A DNA stretch of 64,000 nucleotides, from contig JBCBNV010000005.1 of assembly GCA_039821605.1 (NCBI GenBank), positions 248,001 through 312,000 of the forward strand. Direction: 5' to 3'. The notes beneath the pieces were generated by a model. The model did no database searches, was not told where the DNA came from, and saw nothing but the letters and a program-made list of their open reading frames with translations. Every line of letters starts with the position of its first letter. Within the stretch, counting starts at the first letter, position 1. The DNA comes from CALBPI01 sp039821605 (GTDB lineage: Bacteria > Pseudomonadota > Gammaproteobacteria > Steroidobacterales > Woeseiaceae). Positions 39,775 through 51,450 of the stretch are shown here, piece by piece. The position numbers and the translations under genes were made by a program.

Positions 39775-40260
39775 TTACGGCGCGTCGGCGTTGAGACCTT
39801 CGATGGCGCGGCGCTCGGCGTCCTCTCGGATCTGCTGCACATCCTGGAGCAGCTGCTTCACAGCCTCGGGGTTGGGATAGGGCCCCAACATGGCGTTCTC
39901 GGGACCCAGCACCTCGGGCTCGCCAGGCTCGGCTCCAGGTTCCGCAGCATCGGCCACTGGCGTGGGCGCCGTGCCCACGGTATTCGTCTTCGGGTCGATT
40001 TCGAGCACGGTGTAGGACGTGCCCTCGGCAGGCGGTGTGCCTGAGAAGTGCCACTGCCCGCTCGCGTCCTGCCAGCGGTAGACCTCAACGGGTTCGGCGG
40101 GCAACACCTCTGGCACGTTGAGGCTGGGAAGGCTCGCCTGCAGCGACCGCCACGCCTGTGCAGGCGTGTAAAGGGGTTCACCGTCTGGGCCGCGCATGAG
40201 AAACGGGCCGGCCAATGCCAGCACGAGTCCGAAACACAGCACTTTGACGAACAATTTCAT
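39775..40260 (-). CDS. Membrane-anchored DUF4124-like protein
   Basis: A 161-residue protein with an N-terminal hydrophobic segment (VKVLCFGLVLALAGPFLM) that is either a signal or an anchor. Residues about 58-85 match DUF4124 (VYRWQDASGQWHFSGTPPAEG), a small domain common in gammaproteobacterial envelope proteins of unknown role. The rest is Pro/Glu-rich with a helical C-terminal end (EAVKQLLQDVQQIREDAERR). Divergent from yhhQ. Confidence 0.8.
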   Translation of the reverse strand: MKLFVKVLCFGLVLALAGPFLMRGPDGEPLYTPAQAWRSLQASLPSLNVPEVLPAEPVEVYRWQDASGQWHFSGTPPAEGTSYTVLEIDPKTNTVGTAPTPVADAAEPGAEPGEPEVLGPENAMLGPYPNPEAVKQLLQDVQQIREDAERRAIEGLNADAP

Positions 40261-40364
40261 CCTGAAATCCTAGCAGGGCAAGAAGCCGCCGAATCCGTAT
40301 TACGTCGCATTTCGAAGCCCCGAGGTGCGACAATCGCGCTCGTTTTAATAAGAGTGAAGGGTTC

Positions 40365-41177
40365 ATGACAGCAGCGGCACCACAGAGCAACGCACCGGAA
40401 TTCGGCTCGGAACTCTATGAACGTCGGGAACGCGTGTTCCTGGTTCTGGCCGGTACCTTCCTGTGCGCCATGACACTGCTCAACGTCATCGGCATCTCAC
40501 ACTTCCTGAGTTTCGGCCCGCTTGTCGTGGCCGCGGGCGTGCTGCCGTACCCGCTGACCTTCCTCTGTACCGACCTCATCTGCGAGCTCTACGGTCGCAA
40601 GCGCGCCAACTTCATGGTCACCGTGGGCCTCTGCCTCAACGGCTTCATCCTGCTCATCATGTGGCTCATCGACCTGGCACCCGCGGCACCCGCGACGACG
40701 ATTCCACCCTGGCAGGCGATCGAGCTCGCGAGCGACGTCGGTCTGCCCAGCGGCGACAGCCTGTCGGGCACGATCCAGATGTTCGACCTGATCTACGCCA
40801 CGACCTCAGGCGCCGTCGTGGCCTCGATGCTCGCCTACATCGCGGCGCAGTATTGCGACGTTCAGGTGTTCCACTTTCTCAAGCGGCTCACGAAGGGAAA
40901 GTACCTCTGGGTGCGCAACAACTTCTCGACGCTCACGAGCCAGCTCGTCGACTCCGTCACCGTCGTGGCTGTCACGTTCGGGGCGTCTTACCTTGCGGGC
41001 GAGCGCACCTTCCACTCACTGCTCGTGCTCGTGGGCGGCAACTACGCCTTCAAGGCCGGCTCCGCATTGCTCGACACGATCCCGTTCTACATCCTGACCG
41101 CGAAGCTTCGCCGCTACCTGCAGCTCGAAGACAACGCGGCCGAGTACGGCGGCGAGCCGTCGGAAACTCGCGCCTAG
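40365..41177 (+). CDS. yhhQ: Queuosine precursor transporter YhhQ
   Basis: A 270-residue inner-membrane protein of the YhhQ/QPTR family, which imports queuosine precursors such as preQ0 and preQ1 (7-deazapurines). Blocks are LCAMTLLNVIGISHFLSFG, YPLTFLCTDLICELYGRKRA, KGKYLWVRNNFSTLTSQLVDS and GGNYAFKAGSALLDTIPFYI. It carries a 25-residue polar N-terminus and is longer in the middle than E. coli YhhQ. GAAGGG precedes the ATG. No preQ1 riboswitch was recognised in the 104 bases upstream. Confidence 0.92.
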   Translation: MTAAAPQSNAPEFGSELYERRERVFLVLAGTFLCAMTLLNVIGISHFLSFGPLVVAAGVLPYPLTFLCTDLICELYGRKRANFMVTVGLCLNGFILLIMWLIDLAPAAPATTIPPWQAIELASDVGLPSGDSLSGTIQMFDLIYATTSGAVVASMLAYIAAQYCDVQVFHFLKRLTKGKYLWVRNNFSTLTSQLVDSVTVVAVTFGASYLAGERTFHSLLVLVGGNYAFKAGSALLDTIPFYILTAKLRRYLQLEDNAAEYGGEPSETRA

Positions 41178-41617
41178 TCGGCATCGCCGATAAAGGCCAG
41201 CGAGGTCTCCGCGTAGTAGCTCGCACCCCCTGCGCTGGCCAGCACGCGAATCGACCCGTCGGCTGACGCGTCTGAAAAAGCGAGCTGCCACGATTGCCCT
41301 GCGCCGTCGAGCGTCTGCGGCACACCGTAGGTGCCCGCGGTATCGCCCTTCGCGAGCTGCACGCTGTCGAGCGCATGCGATGCGTTCAGCGTCATGATCC
41401 CATCGCTGAGTGCCAGCGCGAGCCGAAAGTCATTGTTGACCAGCTCGCACTCACCACTCGCGTAGCGGCAGTTTGGTTTGGCCACGAGTTCGTAGGCACC
41501 GCCCGCAACGGCAGCCTGCGGCTCCTCGGCCACCATCCGGTCCACGGCAAACCACGCGATGATCGCGAGCACGGGTGTGACGAGCAGCGCGATGATGACG
41601 TGTTTGTTCTTCCACAT
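41174..41617 (-). CDS. Membrane-anchored protein of unknown function
   Basis: A 147-residue protein with one N-terminal helix (VIIALLVTPVLAIIAWFAV) and a periplasmic beta-rich domain holding one cysteine pair (NCRYASGECELV). The ATG at 41617 has GGGGAAC upstream and begins the anchor; the earlier in-frame start overlaps the actP terminator. It overlaps the convergent yhhQ stop by four bases. No named family recognised. Confidence 0.65.
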   Translation of the reverse strand: MWKNKHVIIALLVTPVLAIIAWFAVDRMVAEEPQAAVAGGAYELVAKPNCRYASGECELVNNDFRLALALSDGIMTLNASHALDSVQLAKGDTAGTYGVPQTLDGAGQSWQLAFSDASADGSIRVLASAGGASYYAETSLAFIGDAD

Positions 41618-41629
41618 GCGGCGTTCCCC

Positions 41630-41660
41630 AAAAAGGACGGGGCCAGCCGAAGCTGACCCC
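41630..41660 (-). terminator. Terminator of the actP unit
   Basis: On the minus strand GGGGTCAGC, loop TTCG, GCTGGCCCC with one mismatched pair, followed by GTCC and a T-run. It lies 19 bases after the actP stop. Confidence 0.85.
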
Positions 41661-41678
41661 GCAATGCTACGCCACGTA

Positions 41679-43409
41679 TCAGTGGCCCGTCGCGCCACCC
41701 GCACCCGCCGGGACGCGAATGTCCTCCACCAGGTGCTGGATGTGTTCTGGCGGATTAGTCGTCATCGCCGAGACCGCGTAGGCGACCGCGAAATTCACGA
41801 TGGCACCCACCGCACCGAACGCATTGGGCTCGATGCCGAAGAACCAGTTGGCCGGCATGTCACCGAGGAATGCGGTGTTGGCGACGAACATGATGCCCTT
41901 GTGCTGGAACACGTAGAACAGCGTGACGCCGATGCCCGCGATCATGCCCGCGATGGCGCCCTCCTTGTTCATCTTCTTCGAGAAGATCCCCATCATGAGC
42001 GCCGGGAAAATGGACGATGCCGCGAGACCGAAGGCCAACGCCACTGTCCCGGCCGCGAAGTCGGGTGGATTAAACCCGAGATAGCCGGCCGCAGCGATCG
42101 CCCCGGCCATCGCGATGCGGCTTGCCAACAGCTCCTGTTGCTCGCTGATGTCGGGTTTGAACACCCCCTTGAGCAAGTCATGCGAGATCGCCGACGATAT
42201 GGCGAGTAGTAATCCGGCCGCGGTCGACAAAGCCGCCGCGAGCCCGCCCGCCGCGACCAGCGCAATGACCCAGTTCGGCAGCTGCGCAATCTCGGGGTTG
42301 GCCAAAACCATGATGTCGTTGTCGATCTTCTTGACTTCATTGAGCTCGGGATCGGCCGAGTAGCGGATGCGGCCGTCGCCGTCCTTGTCTTCGAACTCGA
42401 GCAGACCCGTCTTCTCCCAGTTGCTGACCCAGGTCGGACGCTCTTCATACTTCATGTATTGACCCGGCTCGGGCTCGATCGTCTGCATGAGGTTCAGGCG
42501 CGCCATGGCCGCGACGGACGGCGCCGTCGTGTAGAGGATCGCGATGAACACCAGTGCCCAGCCCGCGGAGCTGCGCGCGTCCTTGACCTTGGGTACCGTG
42601 AAGAAGCGGATGATGACGTGCGGCAGACCCGCGGTGCCGATCATCAGCGACATCGTGTACATGAACATGTTGGTCAGGCTTAACCTGGCATTGGTCGTGT
42701 ATTCCGCGAAGCCGAGTTCCATGACCACCTGGTCGAGCTTGTCGAGCAGGAAGGTCGAGGTGCCGACCAGCGTGTCGCCGAGACCCAGCTGCGGGAACGG
42801 ATTACCGGTCAGGTTCAGTGAGATGAAGATGGCCGGAATCGTGTAGGCGAGAATCAGCACGCAGTACTGTGCGATCTGCGTGTAGGTGATGCCCTTCATG
42901 CCGCCCATGACGGCGTAGAAGAAGACGATCGCCATGCCGATCGTGAGGCCCACGTTGTAGTCCACCTCGAGGAAGCGCGAGAACGCCACGCCGATGCCCT
43001 TCATCTGGCCGATGACATACGTGATCGACGCAATGATGAGACAGATGACGGCGACGATGCGCGCGGCCTTCGAGTAGTACCGGTCACCGATGAACTCGGG
43101 CACCGTGAACTTGCCAAACTTGCGCAGGTAAGGCGCGAGCAGCATGGCCAGCAGCACGTAGCCGCCCGTCCAGCCCATGAGGAATACAGATCCGCCGTAG
43201 CCCATGAAGGCGATAAGGCCCGCCATCGAGATGAACGACGCAGCCGACATCCAGTCGGCGGCCGTGGCCATACCATTGGCAACGGGGTGTACGCCACCAC
43301 CGGCGACGTAGAACTCCTTCGTGGAGCCCGCACGGGCCCAAACGGCGATGCCGACGTACAGCGCGAATGTGAAGCCGACGACAATATAGGTAAGTGTTTG
43401 CAGTTCCAT
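41679..43409 (-). CDS. actP: Sodium:solute (acetate-type) symporter ActP
   Basis: A 576-residue member of the solute:sodium symporter family, of the ActP-like subgroup that pairs with a DUF4212 subunit. Helix 2 region shows GGGVHPVANGMATAADWMSA, followed by LAPYLRKFGKFTVPEFIGDRYY and GMKGITYTQIAQY. An insertion of about 60 polar residues (EPEPGQYMKYEERPTW to ELNEVKKID) separates two helices, as in this subgroup. It takes up acetate or related short acids. It follows the DUF4212 gene and sits beside crbS, crbR and acs. The exact substrate is inferred. Confidence 0.88.
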   Translation of the reverse strand: MELQTLTYIVVGFTFALYVGIAVWARAGSTKEFYVAGGGVHPVANGMATAADWMSAASFISMAGLIAFMGYGGSVFLMGWTGGYVLLAMLLAPYLRKFGKFTVPEFIGDRYYSKAARIVAVICLIIASITYVIGQMKGIGVAFSRFLEVDYNVGLTIGMAIVFFYAVMGGMKGITYTQIAQYCVLILAYTIPAIFISLNLTGNPFPQLGLGDTLVGTSTFLLDKLDQVVMELGFAEYTTNARLSLTNMFMYTMSLMIGTAGLPHVIIRFFTVPKVKDARSSAGWALVFIAILYTTAPSVAAMARLNLMQTIEPEPGQYMKYEERPTWVSNWEKTGLLEFEDKDGDGRIRYSADPELNEVKKIDNDIMVLANPEIAQLPNWVIALVAAGGLAAALSTAAGLLLAISSAISHDLLKGVFKPDISEQQELLASRIAMAGAIAAAGYLGFNPPDFAAGTVALAFGLAASSIFPALMMGIFSKKMNKEGAIAGMIAGIGVTLFYVFQHKGIMFVANTAFLGDMPANWFFGIEPNAFGAVGAIVNFAVAYAVSAMTTNPPEHIQHLVEDIRVPAGAGGATGH

Positions 43410-43421
43410 CGTTTGGCTCCC

Positions 43422-43670
43422 CTATTCCTCGACGCCGTGATCGCGGTCGAGTTTTCCCATGCGCCAGGCATAGAAAAAGATCAACACGACGAAGGTGTAG
43501 ATCGATCCCTGCTGCGCAAACCAGAAGCCGAGCTTGTAGCCGCCGAGCCGGATCGTGTTTAGCGGCTCAACGAGAATGATCCCGAAGCCGAAGCTGACGA
43601 TGAACCACACAATCATGCAGCCCCACACAAGCTTCAGATTGGCACGCCAGTATTCGTTGTTGTTGGCCAT
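43422..43670 (-). CDS. DUF4212 small subunit of the symporter
   Basis: An 82-residue protein with two membrane helices (LVWGCMIVWFIVSFGFGIIL and GSIYTFVVLIFFYAWRM) and the DUF4212 start ANNNEYWRANLKL. Genes of this family nearly always precede an actP-like symporter, as here with a 12-base gap. GGGGGGACGGCA lies before the ATG. It is probably needed for transporter assembly or coupling. Confidence 0.9.
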   Translation of the reverse strand: MANNNEYWRANLKLVWGCMIVWFIVSFGFGIILVEPLNTIRLGGYKLGFWFAQQGSIYTFVVLIFFYAWRMGKLDRDHGVEE

Positions 43671-43827
43671 TGCCGTCCCCCCTGGTACGCGGTGAAATCT
43701 GACCGAGGCCCAATCTAGCAAAGCACCGCCGCCGGCCCTTACCGACTTTAGTCTTAGGCCCGTCGGTCGCACCCCAGTTACGCCGGTAGTAGACTGATTC
43801 GCAACGGGTGCGAAGGGGGATACGCAC

Positions 43828-46800
43828 TTGATCAACTCGTGGCTGCTGCTGGCAGCCTGCGCAGGCTATGTCGCCTTGCTGTTCGTCATCGCACGATTCG
43901 GCGACCGCGTCGCCGATGACCGCCTGTCGCCGCGATGGCGGGCTATCACCTACAGCCTGGCGCTGGCGGTGTACTGCACGTCGTGGACGTTTTACGGTGC
44001 CGTGGGCACCGCGGCGACGAGCGGCTGGCTGTACCTGCCCATCTACCTGGGTCCGATTCTGGTGATCGCGCTGGGCTGGCCGTTCCTGACGCGCGTGATC
44101 GCCATCAGCCGGCGCCAGAACCTGACCTCCATCGCCGACTTCCTGGCCGCGCGCTACGGCCGCTCGCATGGCCTGGGCGTCATGATCACCGTCATCGCCG
44201 TGGTCGGCTCAGTGCCCTACATCGCGTTGCAGCTGCAAGCCGTCGGCACCGGCTTCGCGATTGTGTCAGAGACCGGTGCAGGCGACACACCGGGTTTCGG
44301 TGCGGGGCTCGCCGTCACGCTGGCGCTGGCCGGTTTCGCGATCCTGTTCGGCACGCGCAAGGTTGACGTCACTGACCACCACGACGGCATGATGCTGGCC
44401 ATCGCCTTCGAGTCAGTGGTAAAGCTCATTGCCTTCGTACTCGTCGGCGTGTTTGCGCTGGGCTTGCTGCGCAACGGCGTCGCAAGCTCGATGCCGGGGC
44501 CCAGTCCCTTTGCCCAGTCCGCGCTGCCGCAGACCTTCATGACCCAGCTCTTGCTGGCCGGTGCCGCCATCCTCTGTCTGCCGCGCCAGTTTCACGCCGC
44601 GGTTGTCGAGGCACGCGCCGATGCCGACATCGGTATCGCGCGCTGGTTGTTCCCGATCTACCTGCTTGTCTTCTCCGTACTCGTCGTCCCCATCACGCTC
44701 GCCGGGCTCGGCATGTTGTCGGGTACGGGCATCACGGGCGACAGCTTCGTGCTCGCATTGCCCATGCAGGCGGGTTCGCAGTGGCTCACGCTCATCGCAT
44801 TTCTGGGGGGCTTTTCGGCGGCCACAGGTATGGTCATCGTCGCCTGCGTCGCGCTGTCGACAATGATCTCCAATGAATGCGTCGTGCCGCTCGTGGTGCG
44901 GGCGCGCGGTGGAGAATCCCGCGACTATGCACGTCTCGTGCTGTACGTGCGGCGCGTGGCCATCGCCGTGATCGCACTGCTGGCCTGGCGCTACCAGGTG
45001 GCCGCCGCCGGCAATACGGCACTGGCCTCGATGGGGTTGTTGTCATTCGCCGCGGCCGCGCAATTTGCCCCGCTCTTGATCGCAGGTGTGTACTGGCGTG
45101 GCGCCCACCGGCGCGGCGCCATCGCAGGCCTGGCCTGTGGCTTTGCGCTCTGGACCTACACGCTCTTTCTGCCTACGCTCGCGCGCGCCGGCCTGATCTC
45201 CACCGACTTCATCGAGCAGGGCCTGTTCGGGCTCACCTGGCTGCGGCCCGAGGCACTGATCTTCGAAACGGTCTCTGCGCCTTTGACGCACGGTGTCGCC
45301 TGGTCGCTCATCGTCAACACGTTCGTGCTCATCGGCGTGTCACTTGCGGCGCGGCACAGCATGCTCGAGCGCATTCAGGCCGCCACGTTCGCGGGCGTGC
45401 GCGGGATTCAGGCGCAGCGTCAGGGGGACCCGCGCACCGCAAGCATCACGCATGACGATCTTCGGGCGCTCGCGGGACGCTTCGTGGGCGGGCCGCAGGC
45501 CGGTCGCTCTTTTGCCGATTTCGCGGTGGCCGAAGGGATCGAGCTTGCTCCCAGCGCCTCCGCCGATCCGCGCGTCATCCGGTTTACGGAACGGCTCGTT
45601 GCGGGCGCTGTGGGTGCGGCGTCGGCACGCGTCGTCATGACCACGGCATTGCGTGACAAGGGGTCGCGCATTGAAGACGTGTTCGCACTGCTCGACGAAA
45701 CGAGCGAGGCCATCCGCTTCAACCAGCAGCTCGTGGAGGCCACGCTCGAGAACATGACACAGGGCGTCAGCGTGGTGGATGCCGAGCAGCGCCTCGTCGG
45801 CTGGAATCGTCGCTACCTCGAGCTCATGGGCTACCCCGATGACCTGCTCTACCGCGGCCAGCCCGTCGCCGAGCTCATCCGACACAACGCGGCGCAAGGC
45901 CACTTCGGTGACCTTGACCCCGAGATCGCGGTCAACCGCCGGCTCAAGTTTCTCAAAAGCGGCTCCGCCTACACCTACGAGAGTCACTTCGTCGATGGCC
46001 GCGTCATCGAGATCCGCGGCCAGCCCATGCCCGGCGGTGGCTTCGTGACCACCTTCACCGACATCACTGGCTTCAAGGCCACCGAATCGGCGCTCGAGGC
46101 CGCCAAGGCGGAGCTCGAACAACGCGTCGCAGCGCGCACCTCAGAGCTCACGAACGCCATGCGCGACCTCGAAGCGGCACGCCAGGATGCCGAGCAGGCC
46201 AATGCCTCGAAGACGCGCTTCCTCGCCGCGGCCGCGCACGATCTGCTGCAGCCACTGAACGCGACGCGCCTGTTCGCGACGCTGCTCAACGAACAGGGGC
46301 AGGCGCTCAAGAGCGAGCAACGTGAACTCGTGACCCGCATCCAGAGTGGGCTCGGCAACGTCGAGGATTTGCTGGGTGCGTTGCTCGACATCTCGCGACT
46401 CGATACCGCAGCGCCCGTCCCACAGCACGAAGCCGTGCGCGTGGCCACACTGTTCGAGGGTCTGCGCGGGCAGTTTGCGCCGGGCTTCGAGGAATCGGGT
46501 CTGACGCTGCGATTTCAGCAGACGGACAACTGGGTGCACAGCGACGCCGCCATGCTGCGCCGCATCCTGCAGAACTTTCTGAGCAACGCGCGCCGCTACA
46601 CCTCGACGGGCGGCGTCCTCGTCGGCTGCCGTCGCCGCGGCGATCACATCGCGCTGCAAGTGATCGACACGGGCATGGGCATCGCCGATGACGACTGCGC
46701 CGTCATTTTCGAGGAATTTCGTCGGCTGCCAGGCAGCGACCGCGCTGAGAAGCGGGGGCTCGGTCTTGGCCTGGCTATCGTGGCACGCATTGCGCGGCTG

Positions 46801-47331
46801 CTCGGACACGACATCGGCATGCGCTCGACGCCGGGACGCGGCAGCACCTTTGAGGTCGTCGTTCCAGGCGCCGCACCCATCGAGATCACGCCGGCCGCCA
46901 CGCGTTCGACCCAGACCAGTCCGCGCTCAAGCCTCGTCGGCGAGCACGTCGTCATCATCGACAACGAACCCGAAATCGTCGACGGTATGGCGCAACTGCT
47001 CGAGCGCTGGGGTGCCCTGCCGCTGCCCGCGACCGATGGCGCCACGGCGATCGAGGCCGTGCTCGCGCTGCGCAAACAGGCGCGGCGGCTGCCCGCCTTG
47101 TTGCTCGTCGACTATCACCTCGATGACGGCGCCACGGGCATCGAAGCTGTACAGGCGCTGCGCAAGAAGCTGCGCAAACCCATCCCGGCCATCATCATCA
47201 CGGCGGATCACAGTGAGCCTGTTGCGAGCGCGGCCGCCGATGCCGACTGCGAGCTGCTCAACAAGCCGCTCAAGCCCGCCGCGTTGCGCGCACTCGTTGC
47301 GAATCTCCTGGGACGCCGCGGCGCCGCCTAA
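43828..47331 (+). CDS. crbS: CrbS-like hybrid histidine kinase with SSS transporter domain
   Basis: An 1167-residue sensor kinase. Residues 1 to about 500 form a sodium:solute-symporter-like domain with about 13 helices, then a STAC-type linker, a PAS domain (about 630-745, VVDAEQRLVGWNRRYLELMG), a coiled coil, the HisKA box with His804 (FLAAAAHDLLQPLNATRLF), the ATPase domain (VIDTGMGIADDD, GLGLGLAIV) and a C-terminal receiver with Asp1095 (LLLVDYHLDDG). This is the layout of CrbS, which controls acs with CrbR. The start is TTG at 43828 with AAGGGGGA upstream. Its neighbours actP, crbR and acs support the call. Confidence 0.9.
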   Translation: MINSWLLLAACAGYVALLFVIARFGDRVADDRLSPRWRAITYSLALAVYCTSWTFYGAVGTAATSGWLYLPIYLGPILVIALGWPFLTRVIAISRRQNLTSIADFLAARYGRSHGLGVMITVIAVVGSVPYIALQLQAVGTGFAIVSETGAGDTPGFGAGLAVTLALAGFAILFGTRKVDVTDHHDGMMLAIAFESVVKLIAFVLVGVFALGLLRNGVASSMPGPSPFAQSALPQTFMTQLLLAGAAILCLPRQFHAAVVEARADADIGIARWLFPIYLLVFSVLVVPITLAGLGMLSGTGITGDSFVLALPMQAGSQWLTLIAFLGGFSAATGMVIVACVALSTMISNECVVPLVVRARGGESRDYARLVLYVRRVAIAVIALLAWRYQVAAAGNTALASMGLLSFAAAAQFAPLLIAGVYWRGAHRRGAIAGLACGFALWTYTLFLPTLARAGLISTDFIEQGLFGLTWLRPEALIFETVSAPLTHGVAWSLIVNTFVLIGVSLAARHSMLERIQAATFAGVRGIQAQRQGDPRTASITHDDLRALAGRFVGGPQAGRSFADFAVAEGIELAPSASADPRVIRFTERLVAGAVGAASARVVMTTALRDKGSRIEDVFALLDETSEAIRFNQQLVEATLENMTQGVSVVDAEQRLVGWNRRYLELMGYPDDLLYRGQPVAELIRHNAAQGHFGDLDPEIAVNRRLKFLKSGSAYTYESHFVDGRVIEIRGQPMPGGGFVTTFTDITGFKATESALEAAKAELEQRVAARTSELTNAMRDLEAARQDAEQANASKTRFLAAAAHDLLQPLNATRLFATLLNEQGQALKSEQRELVTRIQSGLGNVEDLLGALLDISRLDTAAPVPQHEAVRVATLFEGLRGQFAPGFEESGLTLRFQQTDNWVHSDAAMLRRILQNFLSNARRYTSTGGVLVGCRRRGDHIALQVIDTGMGIADDDCAVIFEEFRRLPGSDRAEKRGLGLGLAIVARIARLLGHDIGMRSTPGRGSTFEVVVPGAAPIEITPAATRSTQTSPRSSLVGEHVVIIDNEPEIVDGMAQLLERWGALPLPATDGATAIEAVLALRKQARRLPALLLVDYHLDDGATGIEAVQALRKKLRKPIPAIIITADHSEPVASAAADADCELLNKPLKPAALRALVANLLGRRGAA

Positions 47332-47337
47332 GCCCGA

Positions 47338-48012
47338 CTAGCCCGACTGCAGCCCTTCGAGCCTGGCCGGATCGTTGACGGCCAACCGCTGCACCGCGAG
47401 CACGGCCTGGGTGCGATTGTTCACGCCCAGCTTGCGGAAGATCGCGGTGATGTGCGCCTTGATCGTCGCCTCGGAGACGTCGAGCTGATAGGCAATCTGC
47501 TTGTTGAGCAGCCCCTCGGTCAACATCATGAGCACTCGGAACTGGTGGGCCGTCAAATCGGCTATGGCCGCTGCGGCCGCCGCCTCGCCGTCGTCGACCA
47601 CATCGTCGTCGACGCTGACCCCCTCTGGCACCCAGACATCGCCGTCTAGCACCGCGGCGATACCGCGTTCGATATCACCAAACGGCGAGGACTTGGGGAT
47701 GAACCCGCTGGCACCGTGCCGCAGAGCGCGGCGCATCACATTGGGGTCATCGTTAGCCGATACGACGATGGTGGGCAGCGTCGGGTGCTGGCTGCGCACC
47801 CAGGCCAGTGCCGAGAATCCGCTGACACCTGGCATGTTCAGATCGAGCAGCAGCAGGTCCGCGTCTGAGTGATCGTCAACGGTGCGTTGCAGGCTGGGCA
47901 GACTGTCGGCCTCCACGATCGTCGCGCCCGACACGCTGTTCGTGAGCGCGCGCGTGAGCGCCTCGCGAAACAGCGGGTGGTCGTCGGCGACAATGAACGT
48001 GGCGGCCGTCAT
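47338..48012 (-). CDS. crbR: CrbR-like LuxR-family response regulator
   Basis: A 224-residue response regulator. The receiver domain has acidic residues DD at 10-11, phospho-acceptor Asp57 (LLLLDLNMPG), and Lys in FIPKSS. The C-terminal LuxR helix-turn-helix reads LTEGLLNKQIAYQLDVSEA and TIKAHITAIFRKLGVNNR. It lies between crbS (convergent) and acs (same strand, 14 bases downstream of its stop), matching the CrbS/CrbR system that activates acetate use. Confidence 0.9.
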   Translation of the reverse strand: MTAATFIVADDHPLFREALTRALTNSVSGATIVEADSLPSLQRTVDDHSDADLLLLDLNMPGVSGFSALAWVRSQHPTLPTIVVSANDDPNVMRRALRHGASGFIPKSSPFGDIERGIAAVLDGDVWVPEGVSVDDDVVDDGEAAAAAAIADLTAHQFRVLMMLTEGLLNKQIAYQLDVSEATIKAHITAIFRKLGVNNRTQAVLAVQRLAVNDPARLEGLQSG

Positions 48013-48026
48013 ATCGGCGGTACTCC

Positions 48027-49967
<1,941 letters not shown>

Positions 49968-50058
49968 CGTGCTTCCCCCCTCGCGTAAACGGGCCGCCGC
50001 GCCCCCGCGACAGCGTGGCCACCATGATAGGCCTTCGCGAGCAACGCGACACTTCGAT

Positions 50059-50072
50059 TAGACCTTCGTCTA
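50059..50072. promoter_or_regulatory. Palindrome in the acs-porin intergenic region
   Basis: TAGACCTTCGTCTA has perfect five-base arms around CTTC. It lies about 92 bases from the acs start and 104 from the porin start, a position suited to a LuxR-type activator such as CrbR. The actP-crbS gap has related elements (GACTTTAGTC at 43744-43753 and ACCGAC/GTCGGT flanking it), but the match is loose. Confidence 0.4.
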
Positions 50073-50175
50073 GTCCGCCCCCGGTCTTCGACTTTTGGCT
50101 AATGGAGAACGAAGCCAAAACGCCTACTGTGACAGGCGTCGAGCTAACCATGTTCACAAGAACGAGGGGGATCAG

Positions 50176-51360
50176 ATGTTTAGCCGTGTCGTTTTTCTGC
50201 TTGCCGTGCTCCTGCTGAGCACCGCTGCCCACGCCTACGAATTCAGCTTCAAGGGGATGATCAAGACCGAGCTCGTGCACACGGACTCGGCGGTCGCCAG
50301 TTTCGGCGGCGGCTACAGCCAGGTGGCGCCGACCAATGCGTTGCGCACCGACGTGTTCGGCGGCGCGCCGGCCTCGCCGCAGGAGACCCAGTACCTCGAG
50401 TCCGCCGCCACATCGTTCCAGGCGGCGCACTCACGATTCTCGCTAAATATGTCGCACGAGAGCATTCGAACCGTGCTCGAATTCGACTTCATCGATGGTG
50501 AGGACGGCTTCTCGAACCAGACGGCGATCCAGGCACAGGGCGCCCGACTTCGGTTGGCCACCCTCTACTTCGACCTCACGGAAGACTTGACGATCTTTGC
50601 CGGCCAGAAGTGGACGACGGCTGCGGGCATCAAGTCCAACGGCAGCTACAATTGGGTCGGCAATGGTTACCGGGCTGGCAACTCGGGCTTCCTGGCCATG
50701 GAAGCCGGCGCTACCTACAAGCAGAACGACTGGAGCTTTACGGGTGCCCTGACGGGTCGTGGCCGCAACAACTCGGCTTCCGGCATCAGTGCCAACGAAC
50801 TGGGCGGCGTCCCGGGCATCGCCGTTGACGTCAACTACAAGTTCAACGGCCACACCGTCGGTGTTGCGGGCCACATGTCGCAGGTGAATTTCGAAGACGA
50901 ACCTGGCTATGTCAGCGGCGACGATCAGGACGCCAACATCTTCAAGATCTACACGACGCTGAAGTTCGGATGGGTGACGGTTGCCGCCGAGGTCTACACG
51001 GGTGAAGCGCTGAACAACCAGAACGCGCTGGGCATCGCGCCGTCGACGAGCCTCGGCGGTGGCGTCGTCCGCGAGAGCTTCGGCGAATCCGGCTTCTTCA
51101 CCTACGTGAACTGGGACATCAAACCCGGGCACAACCTGAAGGCGGGGTACGCCACTGCGTCTGTGGATTCCGGGGACGAAGACCGCCTGGGGCTGACCGA
51201 GCTCTCGAAGAACACCAGCATCTATGTGAATTACGGCTACAAGCTCCGGGACAGCCTGACCCTGTTCGCACAGGTGACCCGCTTTGACACCGAATTCGGG
51301 GGGGACTTCGAAGACTTCTCGGCCACAGTGGCGCGCGCTGGACTTCTGTTCCGCTTCTGA
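50176..51360 (+). CDS. Outer-membrane porin, DcaP-like
   Basis: A 394-residue barrel with signal peptide 1-20 (FLLAVLLLSTAAHA) and a mature chain of alternating strands ending LLFRF. Segments such as AHSRFSLNMSHESIRTVLEFDF and LRLATLYFDLTEDLTIFAGQKW are typical of DcaP/trimeric porins, where the first strands form the oligomer contact. The ATG at 50176 has GAGGGGG upstream; the longer frame has no signal. Divergence from acs suggests entry of acetate or other carboxylates. Confidence 0.8.
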   Translation: MFSRVVFLLAVLLLSTAAHAYEFSFKGMIKTELVHTDSAVASFGGGYSQVAPTNALRTDVFGGAPASPQETQYLESAATSFQAAHSRFSLNMSHESIRTVLEFDFIDGEDGFSNQTAIQAQGARLRLATLYFDLTEDLTIFAGQKWTTAAGIKSNGSYNWVGNGYRAGNSGFLAMEAGATYKQNDWSFTGALTGRGRNNSASGISANELGGVPGIAVDVNYKFNGHTVGVAGHMSQVNFEDEPGYVSGDDQDANIFKIYTTLKFGWVTVAAEVYTGEALNNQNALGIAPSTSLGGGVVRESFGESGFFTYVNWDIKPGHNLKAGYATASVDSGDEDRLGLTELSKNTSIYVNYGYKLRDSLTLFAQVTRFDTEFGGDFEDFSATVARAGLLFRF

Positions 51361-51450
51361 CAACCGGTTGTGCCGCCACGTGCGTCCCGCCCCCGGTCCC
51401 CCAAGGTGGAACACAGGCGCACGTGGCGGCGTTTCCGGTAGGCTCGCGGT

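Noticed and set aside
40261..40364. preQ1 riboswitch before yhhQ
   Set aside because: No H-type pseudoknot with the A-rich tail or preQ1 core could be recognised in the 104 bases.
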